This document shows, one piece after another, positions 23,886 to 37,812 of a stretch of 60,541 nucleotides of DNA; the first letter of the stretch is position 1, and the number at the start of each line of letters is the position of its first letter. Origin of the DNA: Pyropia haitanensis (lineage: Eukaryota > Rhodophyta > Bangiophyceae > Bangiales > Bangiaceae); contig SDUX01000046.1 of NCBI GenBank assembly GCA_008729055.1, positions 1 to 60,541 on the forward strand. The letters run 5' to 3'. The notes under the pieces are model-generated. The model had not been told where the DNA came from and searched no databases. It worked only from the letters and a program-made list of their open reading frames with translations. The position numbers were made by a program, and so were the translations under genes.

Positions 23886-26800
23886 CTCCACCAAAACACT
23901 CGTTGCATCCAACGGACGCGCCAACGAACGGGTCGGCCAACCACCCCATGCACGACGGTGCGGGTGGAACGTCGGACGTCGAGCGGGCGGATGTATGGCT
24001 GGAATAAAGGATGCGAGCCAATTTGGCCGCCGGAGCGCGTGCTGCATTGCTGTACACGCGAAAGTGGGCAAAAGTGGGCAACAGTGGGCAAAAGTGGGTG
24101 AGAAGCGGCCTACCACCCCATGCACGACCGTGGGGGTCAAACCTCCGACATCGAGCGGGCGGATCTATGGCTGGAATAAAGGATGCGCGCCAATTCGGCC
24201 GCCGCATCGTGTGCAGCATCGCTGTAGACGCAAAAGTGGGCAAAAGTGGGCAAAAGTGGGCAAAAGTGGGTAGGAAGTGGGTAAGAAGTGGGGCAAAAAG
24301 TGGGCAAAAAGGGGGCCAAATTAGGACACAAATGGGCAATTGGGGGCAAGAAGTTTCCAAAACTGCAAAGAAAATTGAGGCGAAAGTCGCCAGAAAGTGC
24401 TCCAACAGTGGCCACAAAGTGCGCCCCGCCACCCAAACTGTCCACTGCGCGTTCCGCTCGTCACACTGGCGTGGACGGTGTGAGGGCGGAACTTTTGTCG
24501 CCGACCGTCACACCTGGCTGTCCGGACCCCCACGTGGCAAAAACCATTCCACAAAATTGACACGTGGAAACCGGCGCTCCACAAAACACTCGTTGCATCC
24601 AACGGACGCGCCAACGAACGGGTCGGCCAACCACCCCATGCACGACGGTGCGGGTGGAACGTCGGACGTCGAGCGGGCGGATGTATGGCTGGAATAAAGG
24701 ATGCGAGCCAATTTGGCCGCCGGAGCGCGTGCTGCATTGCTGTACACGCGAAAGTGGGCAAAAGTGGGCAACAGTGGGCAAAAGTGGGTGAGAAGCGGCC
24801 TACCACCCCATGCACGACCGTGGGGGTCAAACCTCCGACATCGAGCGGGCGGATCTATGGCTGGAATAAAGGATGCGCGCCAATTCGGCCGCCGCATCGT
24901 GTGCAGCATCGCTGTAGACGCAAAAGTGGGCAAAAGTGGGCAAAAGTGGGCAAAAGTGGGTAGGAAGTGGGTAAGAAGTGGGCAAAAAGTGGGCAAAAAG
25001 GGGGCCAAATTAGGACACAAATGGGCAATTGGGGGCAAGAAGTTTCCAAACTGCAAAGAAAATTGAGGCGAAAGTCGCCAGAAAGTGCTCCAACAGTGGC
25101 CACAAAGTGCGCCCCGCCACCCAAACTGTCCACTGCGCGTTCCGCTCGTCACACTGGCGTGGACGGTGTGAGGGCGGAACTTTTGTCGCCGACCGTCACA
25201 CCTGGCTGTCCGGACCCCCACGTGGCAAAAACCATTCCACAAAATTGACACGTGGAAACCGGCGCTCCACAAAACACTCGTTGCATCCAACGGACGCGCC
25301 AACGAACGGGTCGGCCAACCACCCCATGCACGACGGTGCGGGTGGAACGTCGGACGTCGAGCGGGCGGATGTATGGCTGGAATAAAGGATGCGAGCCAAT
25401 TTGGCCGCCGGAGCGCGTGCTGCATTGCTGTACACGCGAAAGTGGGCAAAAGTGGGCAACAGTGGGCAAAAGTGGGTGAGAAGCGGCCTACCACCCCATG
25501 CACGACCGTGGGGGTCAAACCTCCGACATCGAGCGGGCGGATCTATGGCTGGAATAAAGGATGCGCGCCAATTCGGCCGCCGCATCGTGTGCAGCATCGC
25601 TGTAGACGCAAAAGTGGGCAAAAGTGGGCAAAAGTGGGCAAAAGTGGGTAGGAAGTGGGTAAGAAGTGGGCAAAAAGTGGGCAAAAAGGGGGCCAAATTA
25701 GGACACAAATGGGCAATTGGGGGCAAGAAGTTTCCAAAACTGCAAAGAAAATTGAGGCGAAAGTCGCCAGAAAGTGCTCCAACAGTGGCCACAAAGTGCG
25801 CCCCGCCACCCAAACTGTCCACTGCGCGTTCCGCTCGTCACACTGGCGTGGACGGTGTGAGGGCGGAACTTTTGTCGCCGACCGTCACACCTGGCTGTCG
25901 GGACCCCCACGTGGCAAAAACCATTCCACAAAATTGACACGTGGAAACCGGCGCTCCACAAAACACTCGTTGCATCCAACGGACGCGCCAACGAACGGGT
26001 CGGCCAACCACCCCATGCACGACGGTGCGGGTGGAACGTCGGACGTCGAGCGGGCGGATGTATGGCTGGAATAAAGGATGCGAGCCAATTTGGCCGCCGG
26101 AGCGCGTGCTGCATTGCTGTACACGCGAAAGTGGGCAAAAGTGGGCAACAGTGGGCAAAAGTGGGTGAGAAGCGGCCTACCACCCCATGCACGACCGTGG
26201 GGGTCAAACCTCCGACATCGAGCGGGCGGATCTATGGCTGGAATAAGGATGCGCGCCAATTCGGCCGCCGCATCGTGTGCAGCATCGCTGTAGACGCAAA
26301 AGTGGGCAAAAGTGGGCAAAAGTGGGCAAAAGTGGGTAGGAAGTGGGTAAGAAGTGGGCAAAAAGTGGGCAAAAAGGGGGCCAAATTAGGACACAAATGG
26401 GCAATTGGGGGCAAGAAGTTTCCAAAACTGCAAAGAAAATTGAGGCGAAAGTCGCCAGAAAGTGCTCCAACAGTGGCCACAAAGTGCGCCCCGCCACCCA
26501 AACTGTCCACTGCGCGTTCCGCTCGTCACACTGGCGTGGACGGTGTGAGGGCGGAACTTTTGTCGCCGACCGTCACACCTGGCTGTCGGGACCCCCACGT
26601 GGCAAAAACCATTCCACAAAATTGACACGTGGAAACCGGCGCTCCACAAAACACTCGTTGCATCCAACGGACGCGCCAACGAACGGGTCGGCCAACCACC
26701 CCATGCACGACGGTGCGGGTGGAACGTCGGACGTCGAGCGGGCGGATGTATGGCTGGAATAAAGGATGCGAGCCAATTTGGCCGCCGGAGCGCGTGCTGC

Positions 26801-29800
26801 ATTGCTGTACACGCGAAAGTGGGCAAAAGTGGGCAACAGTGGGCAAAAGTGGGTGAGAAGCGGCCTACCACCCCATGCACGACCGTGGGGGTCAAACCTC
26901 CGACATCGAGCGGGCGGATCTATGGCTGGAATAAAGGATGCGCGCCAATTCGGCCGCCGCATCGTGTGCAGCATCGCTGTAGACGCAAAAGTGGGCAAAA
27001 GTGGGCAAAAGTGGGCAAAAGTGGGTAGGAAGTGGGTAAGAAGTGGGCAAAAAGTGGGCAAAAAGGGGGCCAAATTAGGACACAAATGGGCAATTGGGGG
27101 CAAGAAGTTTCCAAAACTGCAAAGAAAATTGAGGCGAAAGTCGCCAGAAAGTGCTCCAACAGTGGCCACAAAGTGCGCCCCGCCACCCAAACTGTCCACT
27201 GCGCGTTCCGCTCGTCACACTGGCGTGGACGGTGTGAGGGCGGAACTTTTGTCGCCGACCGTCACACCTGATTGTCGGGACCCCCACGTGGCAAAAACCA
27301 TTCCACAAAATTGACACGTGGAAACCGGCGCTCCACAAAACACTCGTTGCATCCAACGGACGCGCCAACGAACGGGTCGGCCAACCACCCCATGCACGAC
27401 GGTGCGGGTGGAACGTCGGACGTCGAGCGGGCGGATGTATGGCTGGAATAAAGGATGCGAGCCAATTTGGCCGCCGGAGCGCGTGCTGCATTGCTGTACA
27501 CGCGAAAGTGGGCAAAAGTGGGCAACAGTGGGCAAAAGTGGGTGAGAAGCGGCCTACCACCCCATGCACGACCGTGGGGGTCAAACCTCCGACATCGAGC
27601 GGGCGGATCTATGGCTGGAATAAAGGATGCGCGCCAATTCGGCCGCCGCATCGTGTGCAGCATCGCTGTAGACGCAAAAGTGGGCAAAAGTGGGCAAAAG
27701 TGGGCAAAAGTGGGTAGGAAGTGGGTAAGAAGTGGGCAAAAAGTGGGCAAAAAGGGGGCCAAATTAGGACACAAATGGGCAATTGGGGGCAAGAAGTTTC
27801 CAAAACTGCAAAGAAAATTGAGGCGAAAGTCGCCAGAAAGTGCTCCAACAGTGGCCACAAAGTGCGCCCCGCCACCCAAACTGTCCACTGCGCGTTCCGC
27901 TCGTCACACTGGCGTGGACGGTGTGAGGGCGGAACTTTTGTCGCCGACCGTCACACCTGGCTGTCCGGACCCCCACGTGGCAAAAACCATTCCACAAAAT
28001 TGACACGTGGAAACCGGCGCTCCACAAAACACTCGTTGCATCCAACGGACGCGCCAACGAACGGGTCGGCCAACCACCCCATGCACGACGGTGCGGGTGG
28101 AACGTCGGACGTCGAGCGGGCGGATGTATGGCTGGAATAAAGGATGCGAGCCAATTTGGCCGCCGGAGCGCGTGCTGCATTGCTGTACACGCGAAAGTGG
28201 GCAAAAGTGGGCAACAGTGGGCAAAAGTGGGTGAGAAGCGGCCTACCACCCCATGCACGACCGTGGGGGTCAAACCTCCGACATCGAGCGGGCGGATCTA
28301 TGGCTGGAATAAAGGATGCGCGCCAATTCGGCCGCCGCATCGTGTGCAGCATCGCTGTAGACGCAAAAGTGGGCAAAAGTGGGCAAAAGTGGGCAAAAGT
28401 GGGTAGGAAGTGGGTAAGAAGTGGGCAAAAAGTGGGCAAAAAGGGGGCCAAATTAGGACACAAATGGGCAATTGGGGGCAAGAAGTTTCCATAACTGCAA
28501 AGAAAATTGAGGCGAAAGTCGCCAGAAAGTGCTCCAACAGTGGCCACAAAGTGCGCCCCGCCACCCAAACTGTCCACTGCGCGTTCCGCTCGTCACACTG
28601 GCGTGGACGGTGTGAGGGCGGAACTTTTGTCGCCGACCGTCACACCTGGCTGTCGGGACCCCCACGTGGCAAAAACCATTCCACAAAATTGACACGTGGA
28701 AACCGGCGCTCCACAAAACACTCGTTGCATCCAACGGACGCGCCAACGAACGGGTCGGCCAACCACCCCATGCACGACGGTGCGGGTGGAACGTCGGACG
28801 TCGAGCGGGCGGATGTATGGCTGGAATAAAGGATGCGAGCCAATTTGGCCGCCGGAGCGCGTGCTGCATTGCTGTACACGCGAAAGTGGGCAAAAGTGGG
28901 CAACAGTGGGCAAAAGTGGGTGAGAAGCGGCCTACCACCCCATGCACGACCGTGGGGGTCAAACCTCCGACATCGAGCGGGCGGATCTATGGCTGGAATA
29001 AAGGATGCGCGCCAATTCGGCCGCCGCATCGTGTGCAGCATCGCTGTAGACGCAAAAGTGGGCAAAAGTGGGCAAAAGTGGGCAAAAGTGGGTAGGAAGT
29101 GGGTAAGAAGTGGGCAAAAAGTGGGCAAAAAGGGGGCCAAATTAGGACACAAATGGGCAATTGGGGGCAAGAAGTTTCCAAAACTGCAAAGAAAATTGAG
29201 GCGAAAGTCGCCAGAAAGTGCTCCAACAGTGGCCACAAAGTGCGCCCCGCCACCCAAACTGTCCACTGCGCGTTCCGCTCGTCACACTGGCGTGGACGGT
29301 GTGAGGGCGGAACTTTTGTCGCCGACCGTCACACCTGGCTGTCGGGACCCCCACGTGGCAAAAACCATTCCACAAAATTGACACGTGGAAACCGGCGCTC
29401 CACAAAACACTCGTTGCATCCAACGGACGCGCCAACGAACGGGTCGGCCAACCACCCCATGCACGACGGTGCGGGTGGAACGTCGGACGTCGAGCGGGCG
29501 GATGTATGGCTGGAATAAAGGATGCGAGCCAATTTGGCCGCCGGAGCGCGTGCTGCATTGCTGTACACGCGAAAGTGGGCAAAAGTGGGCAACAGTGGGC
29601 AAAAGTGGGTGAGAAGCGGCCTACCACCCCATGCACGACCGTGGGGGTCAAACCTCCGACATCGAGCGGGCGGATCTATGGCTGGAATAAAGGATGCGCG
29701 CCAATTCGGCCGCCGCATCGTGTGCAGCATCGCTGTAGACGCAAAAGTGGGCAAAAGTGGGCAAAAGTGGGCAAAAGTGGGTAGGAAGTGGGTAAGAAGT

Positions 29801-32800
29801 GGGCAAAAAGTGGGCAAAAAGGGGGCCAAATTAGGACACAAATGGGCAATTGGGGGCAAGAAGTTTCCAAAACTGCAAAGAAAATTGAGGCGAAAGTCGC
29901 CAGAAAGTGCTCCAACAGTGGCCACAAAGTGCGCCCCGCCACCCAAACTGTCCACTGCGCGTTCCGCTCGTCACACTGGCGTGGACGGTGTGAGGGCGGA
30001 ACTTTTGTCGCCGACCGTCACACCTGGCTGTCGGGACCCCCACGTGGCAAAAACCATTCCACAAAATTGACACGTGGAAACCGGCGCTCCACAAAACACT
30101 CGTTGCATCCAACGGACGCGCCAACGAACGGGTCGGCCAACCACCCCATGCACGACGGTGCGGGTGGAACGTCGGACGTCGAGCGGGCGGATGTATGGCT
30201 GGAATAAAGGATGCGAGCCAATTTGGCCGCCGGAGCGCGTGCTGCATTGCTGTACACGCGAAAGTGGGCAAAAGTGGGCAACAGTGGGCAAAAGTGGGTG
30301 AGAAGCGGCCTACCACCCCATGCACGACCGTGGGGGTCAAACCTCCGACATCGAGCGGGCGGATCTATGGCTGGAATAAAGGATGCGCGCCAATTCGGCC
30401 GCCGCATCGTGTGCAGCATCGCTGTAGACGCAAAAGTGGGCAAAAGTGGGCAAAAGTGGGCAAAAGTGGGTAGGAAGTGGGTAAGAAGTGGGCAAAAAGT
30501 GGGCAAAAAGGGGGCCAAATTAGGACACAAATGGGCAATTGGGGGCAAGAAGTTTCCATAACTGCAAAGAAAATTGAGGCGAAAGTCGCCAGAAAGTGCT
30601 CCAACAGTGGCCACAAAGTGCGCCCCGCCACCCAAACTGTCCACTGCGCGTTCCGCTCGTCACACTGGCGTGGACGGTGTGAGGGCGGAACTTTTGTCGC
30701 CGACCGTCACACCTGGCTGTCCGGACCCCCACGTGGCAAAAACCATTCCACAAAATTGACACGTGGAAACCGGCGCTCCACAAAACACTCGTTGCATCCA
30801 ACGGACGCGCCAACGAACGGGTCGGCCAACCACCCCATGCACGACGGTGCGGGTGGAACGTCGGACGTCGAGCGGGCGGATGTATGGCTGGAATAAAGGA
30901 TGCGAGCCAATTTGGCCGCCGGAGCGCGTGCTGCATTGCTGTACACGCGAAAGTGGGCAAAAGTGGGCAACAGTGGGCAAAAGTGGGTGAGAAGCGGCCT
31001 ACCACCCCATGCACGACCGTGGGGGTCAAACCTCCGACATCGAGCGGGCGGATCTATGGCTGGAATAAAGGATGCGCGCCAATTCGGCCGCCGCATCGTG
31101 TGCAGCATCGCTGTAGACGCAAAAGTGGGCAAAAGTGGGCAAAAGTGGGCAAAAGTGGGTAGGAAGTGGGTAAGAAGTGGGCAAAAAGTGGGCAAAAAGG
31201 GGGCCAAATTAGGACACAAATGGGCAATTGGGGGCAAGAAGTTTCCAAAACTGCAAAGAAAATTGAGGCGAAAGTCGCCAGAAAGTGCTCCAACAGTGGC
31301 CACAAAGTGCGCCCCGCCACCCAAACTGTCCACTGCGCGTTCCGCTCGTCACACTGGCGTGGACGGTGTGAGGGCGGAACTTTTGTCGCCGACCGTCACA
31401 CCTGGCTGTCGGACCCCCACGTGGCAAAAACCATTCCACAAAATTGACACGTGGAAACCGGCGCTCCACAAAACACTCGTTGCATCCAACGGACGCGCCA
31501 ACGAACGGGTCGGCCAACCACCCCATGCACGACGGTGCGGGTGGAACGTCGGACGTCGAGCGGGCGGATGTATGGCTGGAATAAAGGATGCGAGCCAATT
31601 TGGCCGCCGGAGCGCGTGCTGCATTGCTGTACACGCGAAAGTGGGCAAAAGTGGGCAACAGTGGGCAAAAGTGGGTGAGAAGCGGCCTACCACCCCATGC
31701 ACGACCGTGGGGGTCAAACCTCCGACATCGAGCGGGCGGATCTATGGCTGGAATAAAGGATGCGCGCCAATTCGGCCGCCGCATCGTGTGCAGCATCGCT
31801 GTAGACGCAAAAGTGGGCAAAAGTGGGCAAAAGTGGGCAAAAGTGGGTAGGAAGTGGGTAAGAAGTGGGCAAAAAGTGGGCAAAAAGGGGGCCAAATTAG
31901 GACACAAATGGGCAATTGGGGGCAAGAAGTTTCCAAAACTGCAAAGAAAATTGAGGCGAAAGTCGCCAGAAAGTGCTCCAACAGTGGCCACAAAGTGCGC
32001 CCCGCCACCCAAACTGTCCACTGCGCGTTCCGCTCGTCACACTGGCGTGGACGGTGTGAGGGCGGAACTTTTGTCGCCGACCGTCACACCTGGCTGTCCG
32101 GACCCCCACGTGGCAAAAACCATTCCACAAAATTGACACGTGGAAACCGGCGCTCCACAAAACACTCGTTGCATCCAACGGACGCGCCAACGAACGGGTC
32201 GGCCAACCACCCCATGCACGACGGTGCGGGTGGAACGTCGGACGTCGAGCGGGCGGATGTATGGCTGGAATAAAGGATGCGAGCCAATTTGGCCGCCGGA
32301 GCGCGTGCTGCATTGCTGTACACGCGAAAGTGGGCAAAAGTGGGCAACAGTGGGCAAAAGTGGGTGAGAAGCGGCCTACCACCCCATGCACGACCGTGGG
32401 GGTCAAACCTCCGACATCGAGCGGGCGGATCTATGGCTGGAATAAAGGATGCGCGCCAATTCGGCCGCCGCATCGTGTGCAGCATCGCTGTAGACGCAAA
32501 AGTGGGCAAAAGTGGGCAAAAGTGGGCAAAAGTGGGTAGGAAGTGGGTAAGAAGTGGGCAAAAAGTGGGCAAAAAGGGGGCCAAATTAGGACACAAATGG
32601 GCAATTGGGGGCAAGAAGTTTCCATAACTGCAAAGAAAATTGAGGCGAAAGTCGCCAGAAAGTGCTCCAACAGTGGCCACAAAGTGCGCCCCGCCACCCA
32701 AACTGTCCACTGCGCGTTCCGCTCGTCACACTGGCGTGGACGGTGTGAGGGCGGAACTTTTGTCGCCGACCGTCACACCTGGCTGTCCGGACCCCCACGT

Positions 32801-35800
32801 GGCAAAAACCATTCCACAAAATTGACACGTGGAAACCGGCGCTCCACAAAACACTCGTTGCATCCAACGGACGCGCCAACGAACGGGTCGGCCAACCACC
32901 CCATGCACGACGGTGCGGGTGGAACGTCGGACGTCGAGCGGGCGGATGTATGGCTGGAATAAAGGATGCGAGCCAATTTGGCCGCCGGAGCGCGTGCTGC
33001 ATTGCTGTACACGCGAAAGTGGGCAAAAGTGGGCAACAGTGGGCAAAAGTGGGTGAGAAGCGGCCTACCACCCCATGCACGACCGTGGGGGTCAAACCTC
33101 CGACATCGAGCGGGCGGATCTATGGCTGGAATAAAGGATGCGCGCCAATTCGGCCGCCGCATCGTGTGCAGCATCGCTGTAGACGCAAAAGTGGGCAAAA
33201 GTGGGCAAAAGTGGGCAAAAGTGGGTAGGAAGTGGGTAAGAAGTGGGCAAAAAGTGGGCAAAAAGGGGGCCAAATTAGGACACAAATGGGCAATTGGGGG
33301 CAAGAAGTTTCCATAACTGCAAAGAAAATTGAGGCGAAAGTCGCCAGAAAGTGCTCCAACAGTGGCCACAAAGTGCGCCCCGCCACCCAAACTGTCCACT
33401 GCGCGTTCCGCTCGTCACACTGGCGTGGACGGTGTGAGGGCGGAACTTTTGTCGCCGACCGTCACACCTGGCTGTCCGGACCCCCACGTGGCAAAAACCA
33501 TTCCACAAAATTGACACGTGGAAACCGGCGCTCCACAAAACACTCGTTGCATCCAACGGACGCGCCAACGAACGGGTCGGCCAACCACCCCATGCACGAC
33601 GGTGCGGGTGGAACGTCGGACGTCGAGCGGGCGGATGTATGGCTGGAATAAAGGATGCGAGCCAATTTGGCCGCCGGAGCGCGTGCTGCATTGCTGTACA
33701 CGCGAAAGTGGGCAAAAGTGGGCAACAGTGGGCAAAAGTGGGTGAGAAGCGGCCTACCACCCCATGCACGACCGTGGGGGTCAAACCTCCGACATCGAGC
33801 GGGCGGATCTATGGCTGGAATAAAGGATGCGCGCCAATTCGGCCGCCGCATCGTGTGCAGCATCGCTGTAGACGCAAAAGTGGGCAAAAGTGGGCAAAAG
33901 TGGGCAAAAGTGGGTAGGAAGTGGGTAAGAAGTGGGCAAAAAGTGGGCAAAAAGGGGGCCAAATTAGGACACAAATGGGCAATTGGGGGCAAGAAGTTTC
34001 CATAACTGCAAAGAAAATTGAGGCGAAAGTCGCCAGAAAGTGCTCCAACAGTGGCCACAAAGTGCGCCCCGCCACCCAAACTGTCCACTGCGCGTTCCGC
34101 TCGTCACACTGGCGTGGACGGTGTGAGGGCGGAACTTTTGTCGCCGACCGTCACACCTGGCTGTCGGACCCCCACGTGGCAAAAACCATTCCACAAAATT
34201 GACACGTGGAAACCGGCGCTCCACAAAACACTCGTTGCATCCAACGGACGCGCCAACGAACGGGTCGGCCAACCACCCCATGCACGACGGTGCGGGTGGA
34301 ACGTCGGACGTCGAGCGGGCGGATGTATGGCTGGAATAAAGGATGCGAGCCAATTTGGCCGCCGGAGCGCGTGCTGCATTGCTGTACACGCGAAAGTGGG
34401 CAAAAGTGGGCAACAGTGGGCAAAAGTGGGTGAGAAGCGGCCTACCACCCCATGCACGACCGTGGGGGTCAAACCTCCGACATCGAGCGGGCGGATCTAT
34501 GGCTGGAATAAAGGATGCGCGCCAATTCGGCCGCCGCATCGTGTGCAGCATCGCTGTAGACGCAAAAGTGGGCAAAAGTGGGCAAAAGTGGGCAAAAGTG
34601 GGTAGGAAGTGGGTAAGAAGTGGGCAAAAAGTGGGCAAAAAGGGGGCCAAATTAGGACACAAATGGGCAATTGGGGGCAAGAAGTTTCCAAAACTGCAAA
34701 GAAAATTGAGGCGAAAGTCGCCAGAAAGTGCTCCAACAGTGGCCACAAAGTGCGCCCCGCCACCCAAACTGTCCACTGCGCGTTCCGCTCGTCACACTGG
34801 CGTGGACGGTGTGAGGGCGGAACTTTTGTCGCCGACCGTCACACCTGGCTGTCGGGACCCCCACGTGGCAAAAACCATTCCACAAAATTGACACGTGGAA
34901 ACCGGCGCTCCACAAAACACTCGTTGCATCCAACGGACGCGCCAACGAACGGGTCGGCCAACCACCCCATGCACGACGGTGCGGGTGGAACGTCGGACGT
35001 CGAGCGGGCGGATGTATGGCTGGAATAAAGGATGCGAGCCAATTTGGCCGCCGGAGCGCGTGCTGCATTGCTGTACACGCGAAAGTGGGCAAAAGTGGGC
35101 AACAGTGGGCAAAAGTGGGTGAGAAGCGGCCTACCACCCCATGCACGACCGTGGGGGTCAAACCTCCGACATCGAGCGGGCGGATCTATGGCTGGAATAA
35201 AGGATGCGCGCCAATTCGGCCGCCGCATCGTGTGCAGCATCGCTGTAGACGCAAAAGTGGGCAAAAGTGGGCAAAAGTGGGCAAAAGTGGGTAGGAAGTG
35301 GGTAAGAAGTGGGCAAAAAGTGGGCAAAAAGGGGGCCAAATTAGGACACAAATGGGCAATTGGGGGCAAGAAGTTTCCAAAACTGCAAAGAAAATTGAGG
35401 CGAAAGTCGCCAGAAAGTGCTCCAACAGTGGCCACAAAGTGCGCCCCGCCACCCAAACTGTCCACTGCGCGTTCCGCTCGTCACACTGGCGTGGACGGTG
35501 TGAGGGCGGAACTTTTGTCGCCGACCGTCACACCTGGCTGTCCGGACCCCCACGTGGCAAAAACCATTCCACAAAATTGACACGTGGAAACCGGCGCTCC
35601 ACAAAACACTCGTTGCATCCAACGGACGCGCCAACGAACGGGTCGGCCAACCACCCCATGCACGACGGTGCGGGTGGAACGTCGGACGTCGAGCGGGCGG
35701 ATGTATGGCTGGAATAAAGGATGCGAGCCAATTTGGCCGCCGGAGCGCGTGCTGCATTGCTGTACACGCGAAAGTGGGCAAAAGTGGGCAACAGTGGGCA

Positions 35801-37729
35801 AAAGTGGGTGAGAAGCGGCCTACCACCCCATGCACGACCGTGGGGGTCAAACCTCCGACATCGAGCGGGCGGATCTATGGCTGGAATAAAGGATGCGCGC
35901 CAATTCGGCCGCCGCATCGTGTGCAGCATCGCTGTAGACGCAAAAGTGGGCAAAAGTGGGCAAAAGTGGGCAAAAGTGGGTAGGAAGTGGGTAAGAAGTG
36001 GGCAAAAAGTGGGCAAAAAGGGGGCCAAATTAGGACACAAATGGGCAATTGGGGGCAAGAAGTTTCCAAACTGCAAAGAAAATTGAGGCGAAAGTCGCCA
36101 GAAAGTGCTCCAACAGTGGCCACAAAGTGCGCCCCGCCACCCAAACTGTCCACTGCGCGTTCCGCTCGTCACACTGGCGTGGACGGTGTGAGGGCGGAAC
36201 TTTTGTCGCCGACCGTCACACCTGGCTGTCGGGACCCCCACGTGGCAAAAACCATTCCACAAAATTGACACGTGGAAACCGGCGCTCCACAAAACACTCG
36301 TTGCATCCAACGGACGCGCCAACGAACGGGTCGGCCAACCACCCCATGCACGACGGTGCGGGTGGAACGTCGGACGTCGAGCGGGCGGATGTATGGCTGG
36401 AATAAAGGATGCGAGCCAATTTGGCCGCCGGAGCGCGTGCTGCATTGCTGTACACGCGAAAGTGGGCAAAAGTGGGCAACAGTGGGCAAAAGTGGGTGAG
36501 AAGCGGCCTACCACCCCATGCACGACCGTGGGGGTCAAACCTCGACATCGAGCGGGCGGATCTATGGCTGGAATAAAGGATGCGCGCCAATTCGGCCGCC
36601 GCATCGTGTGCAGCATCGCTGTAGACGCAAAAGTGGGCAAAAGTGGGCAAAAGTGGGCAAAAGTGGGTAGGAAGTGGGTAAGAAGTGGGCAAAAAGTGGG
36701 CAAAAAGGGGGCCAAATTAGGACACAAATGGGCAATTGGGGGCAAGAAGTTTCCAAAACTGCAAAGAAAATTGAGGCGAAAGTCGCCAGAAAGTGCTCCA
36801 ACAGTGGCCACAAAGTGCGCCCCGCCACCCAAACTGTCCACTGCGCGTTCCGCTCGTCACACTGGCGTGGACGGTGTGAGGGCGGAACTTTTGTCGCCGA
36901 CCGTCACACCTGGCTGTCGGGACCCCCACGTGGCAAAAACCATTCCACAAAATTGACACGTGGAAACCGGCGCTCCACAAAACACTCGTTGCATCCAACG
37001 GACGCGCCAACGAACGGGTCGGCCAACCACCCCATGCACGACGGTGCGGGTGGAACGTCGGACGTCGAGCGGGCGGATGTATGGCTGGAATAAAGGATGC
37101 GAGCCAATTTGGCCGCCGGAGCGCGTGCTGCATTGCTGTACACGCGAAAGTGGGCAAAAGTGGGCAACAGTGGGCAAAAGTGGGTGAGAAGCGGCCTACC
37201 ACCCCATGCACGACCGTGGGGGTCAAACCTCCGACATCGAGCGGGCGGATCTATGGCTGGAATAAAGGATGCGCGCCAATTCGGCCGCCGCATCGTGTGC
37301 AGCATCGCTGTAGACGCAAAAGTGGGCAAAAGTGGGCAAAAGTGGGCAAAAGTGGGTAGGAAGTGGGTAAGAAGTGGGCAAAAAGTGGGCAAAAAGGGGG
37401 CCAAATTAGGACACAAATGGGCAATTGGGGGCAAGAAGTTTCCAAAACTGCAAAGAAAATTGAGGCGAAAGTCGCCAGAAAGTGCTCCAACAGTGGCCAC
37501 AAAGTGCGCCCCGCCACCCAAACTGTCCACTGCGCGTTCCGCTCGTCACACTGGCGTGGACGGTGTGAGGGCGGAACTTTTGTCGCCGACCGTCACACCT
37601 GGTTGTCGGGACCCCCACGTGGCAAAAACCATTCCACAAAAATTGACACGTGGAAACCGGCGCTCCACAAAACACTCGTTGCATCCAACGGACGCGCCAA
37701 CGAACGGGTCGGCCAACCACCCCATGCAC

Positions 37730-37812
37730 GACGGGTGCGGTGGAACGTCCCGCGACGCGCCACGCGGGCGGATGCAAGGTGCGGGGAACGTCGGACGTCG
37801 AGCGGCGGTATG
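37730..37812 (+). repeat. Unit with about 39 bp inserted in M1
   Basis: The unit marked 37650 is 728 bp long. Where others read GTGCGGGTGGAACGTCGGACG once, this one has a diverged copy (GTGCGGTGGAACGTC, then CCGCGACGCGCCACGCG, GGCGGATGCAAG) followed by a second (GTGCGGGGAACGTCGGACG), ending in GAGCGGCGGTATGG. It reads as a local partial duplication with extra GC-rich filler. The same unit also has one extra A before the marker and the unique GGTTGTCGGG state at the second diagnostic site. Confidence 0.7.

Noticed and set aside
22001..24007. A 668-codon open frame across the gap
   Set aside because: About 208 of its codons are N. It is an artefact of reading through unknown bases.
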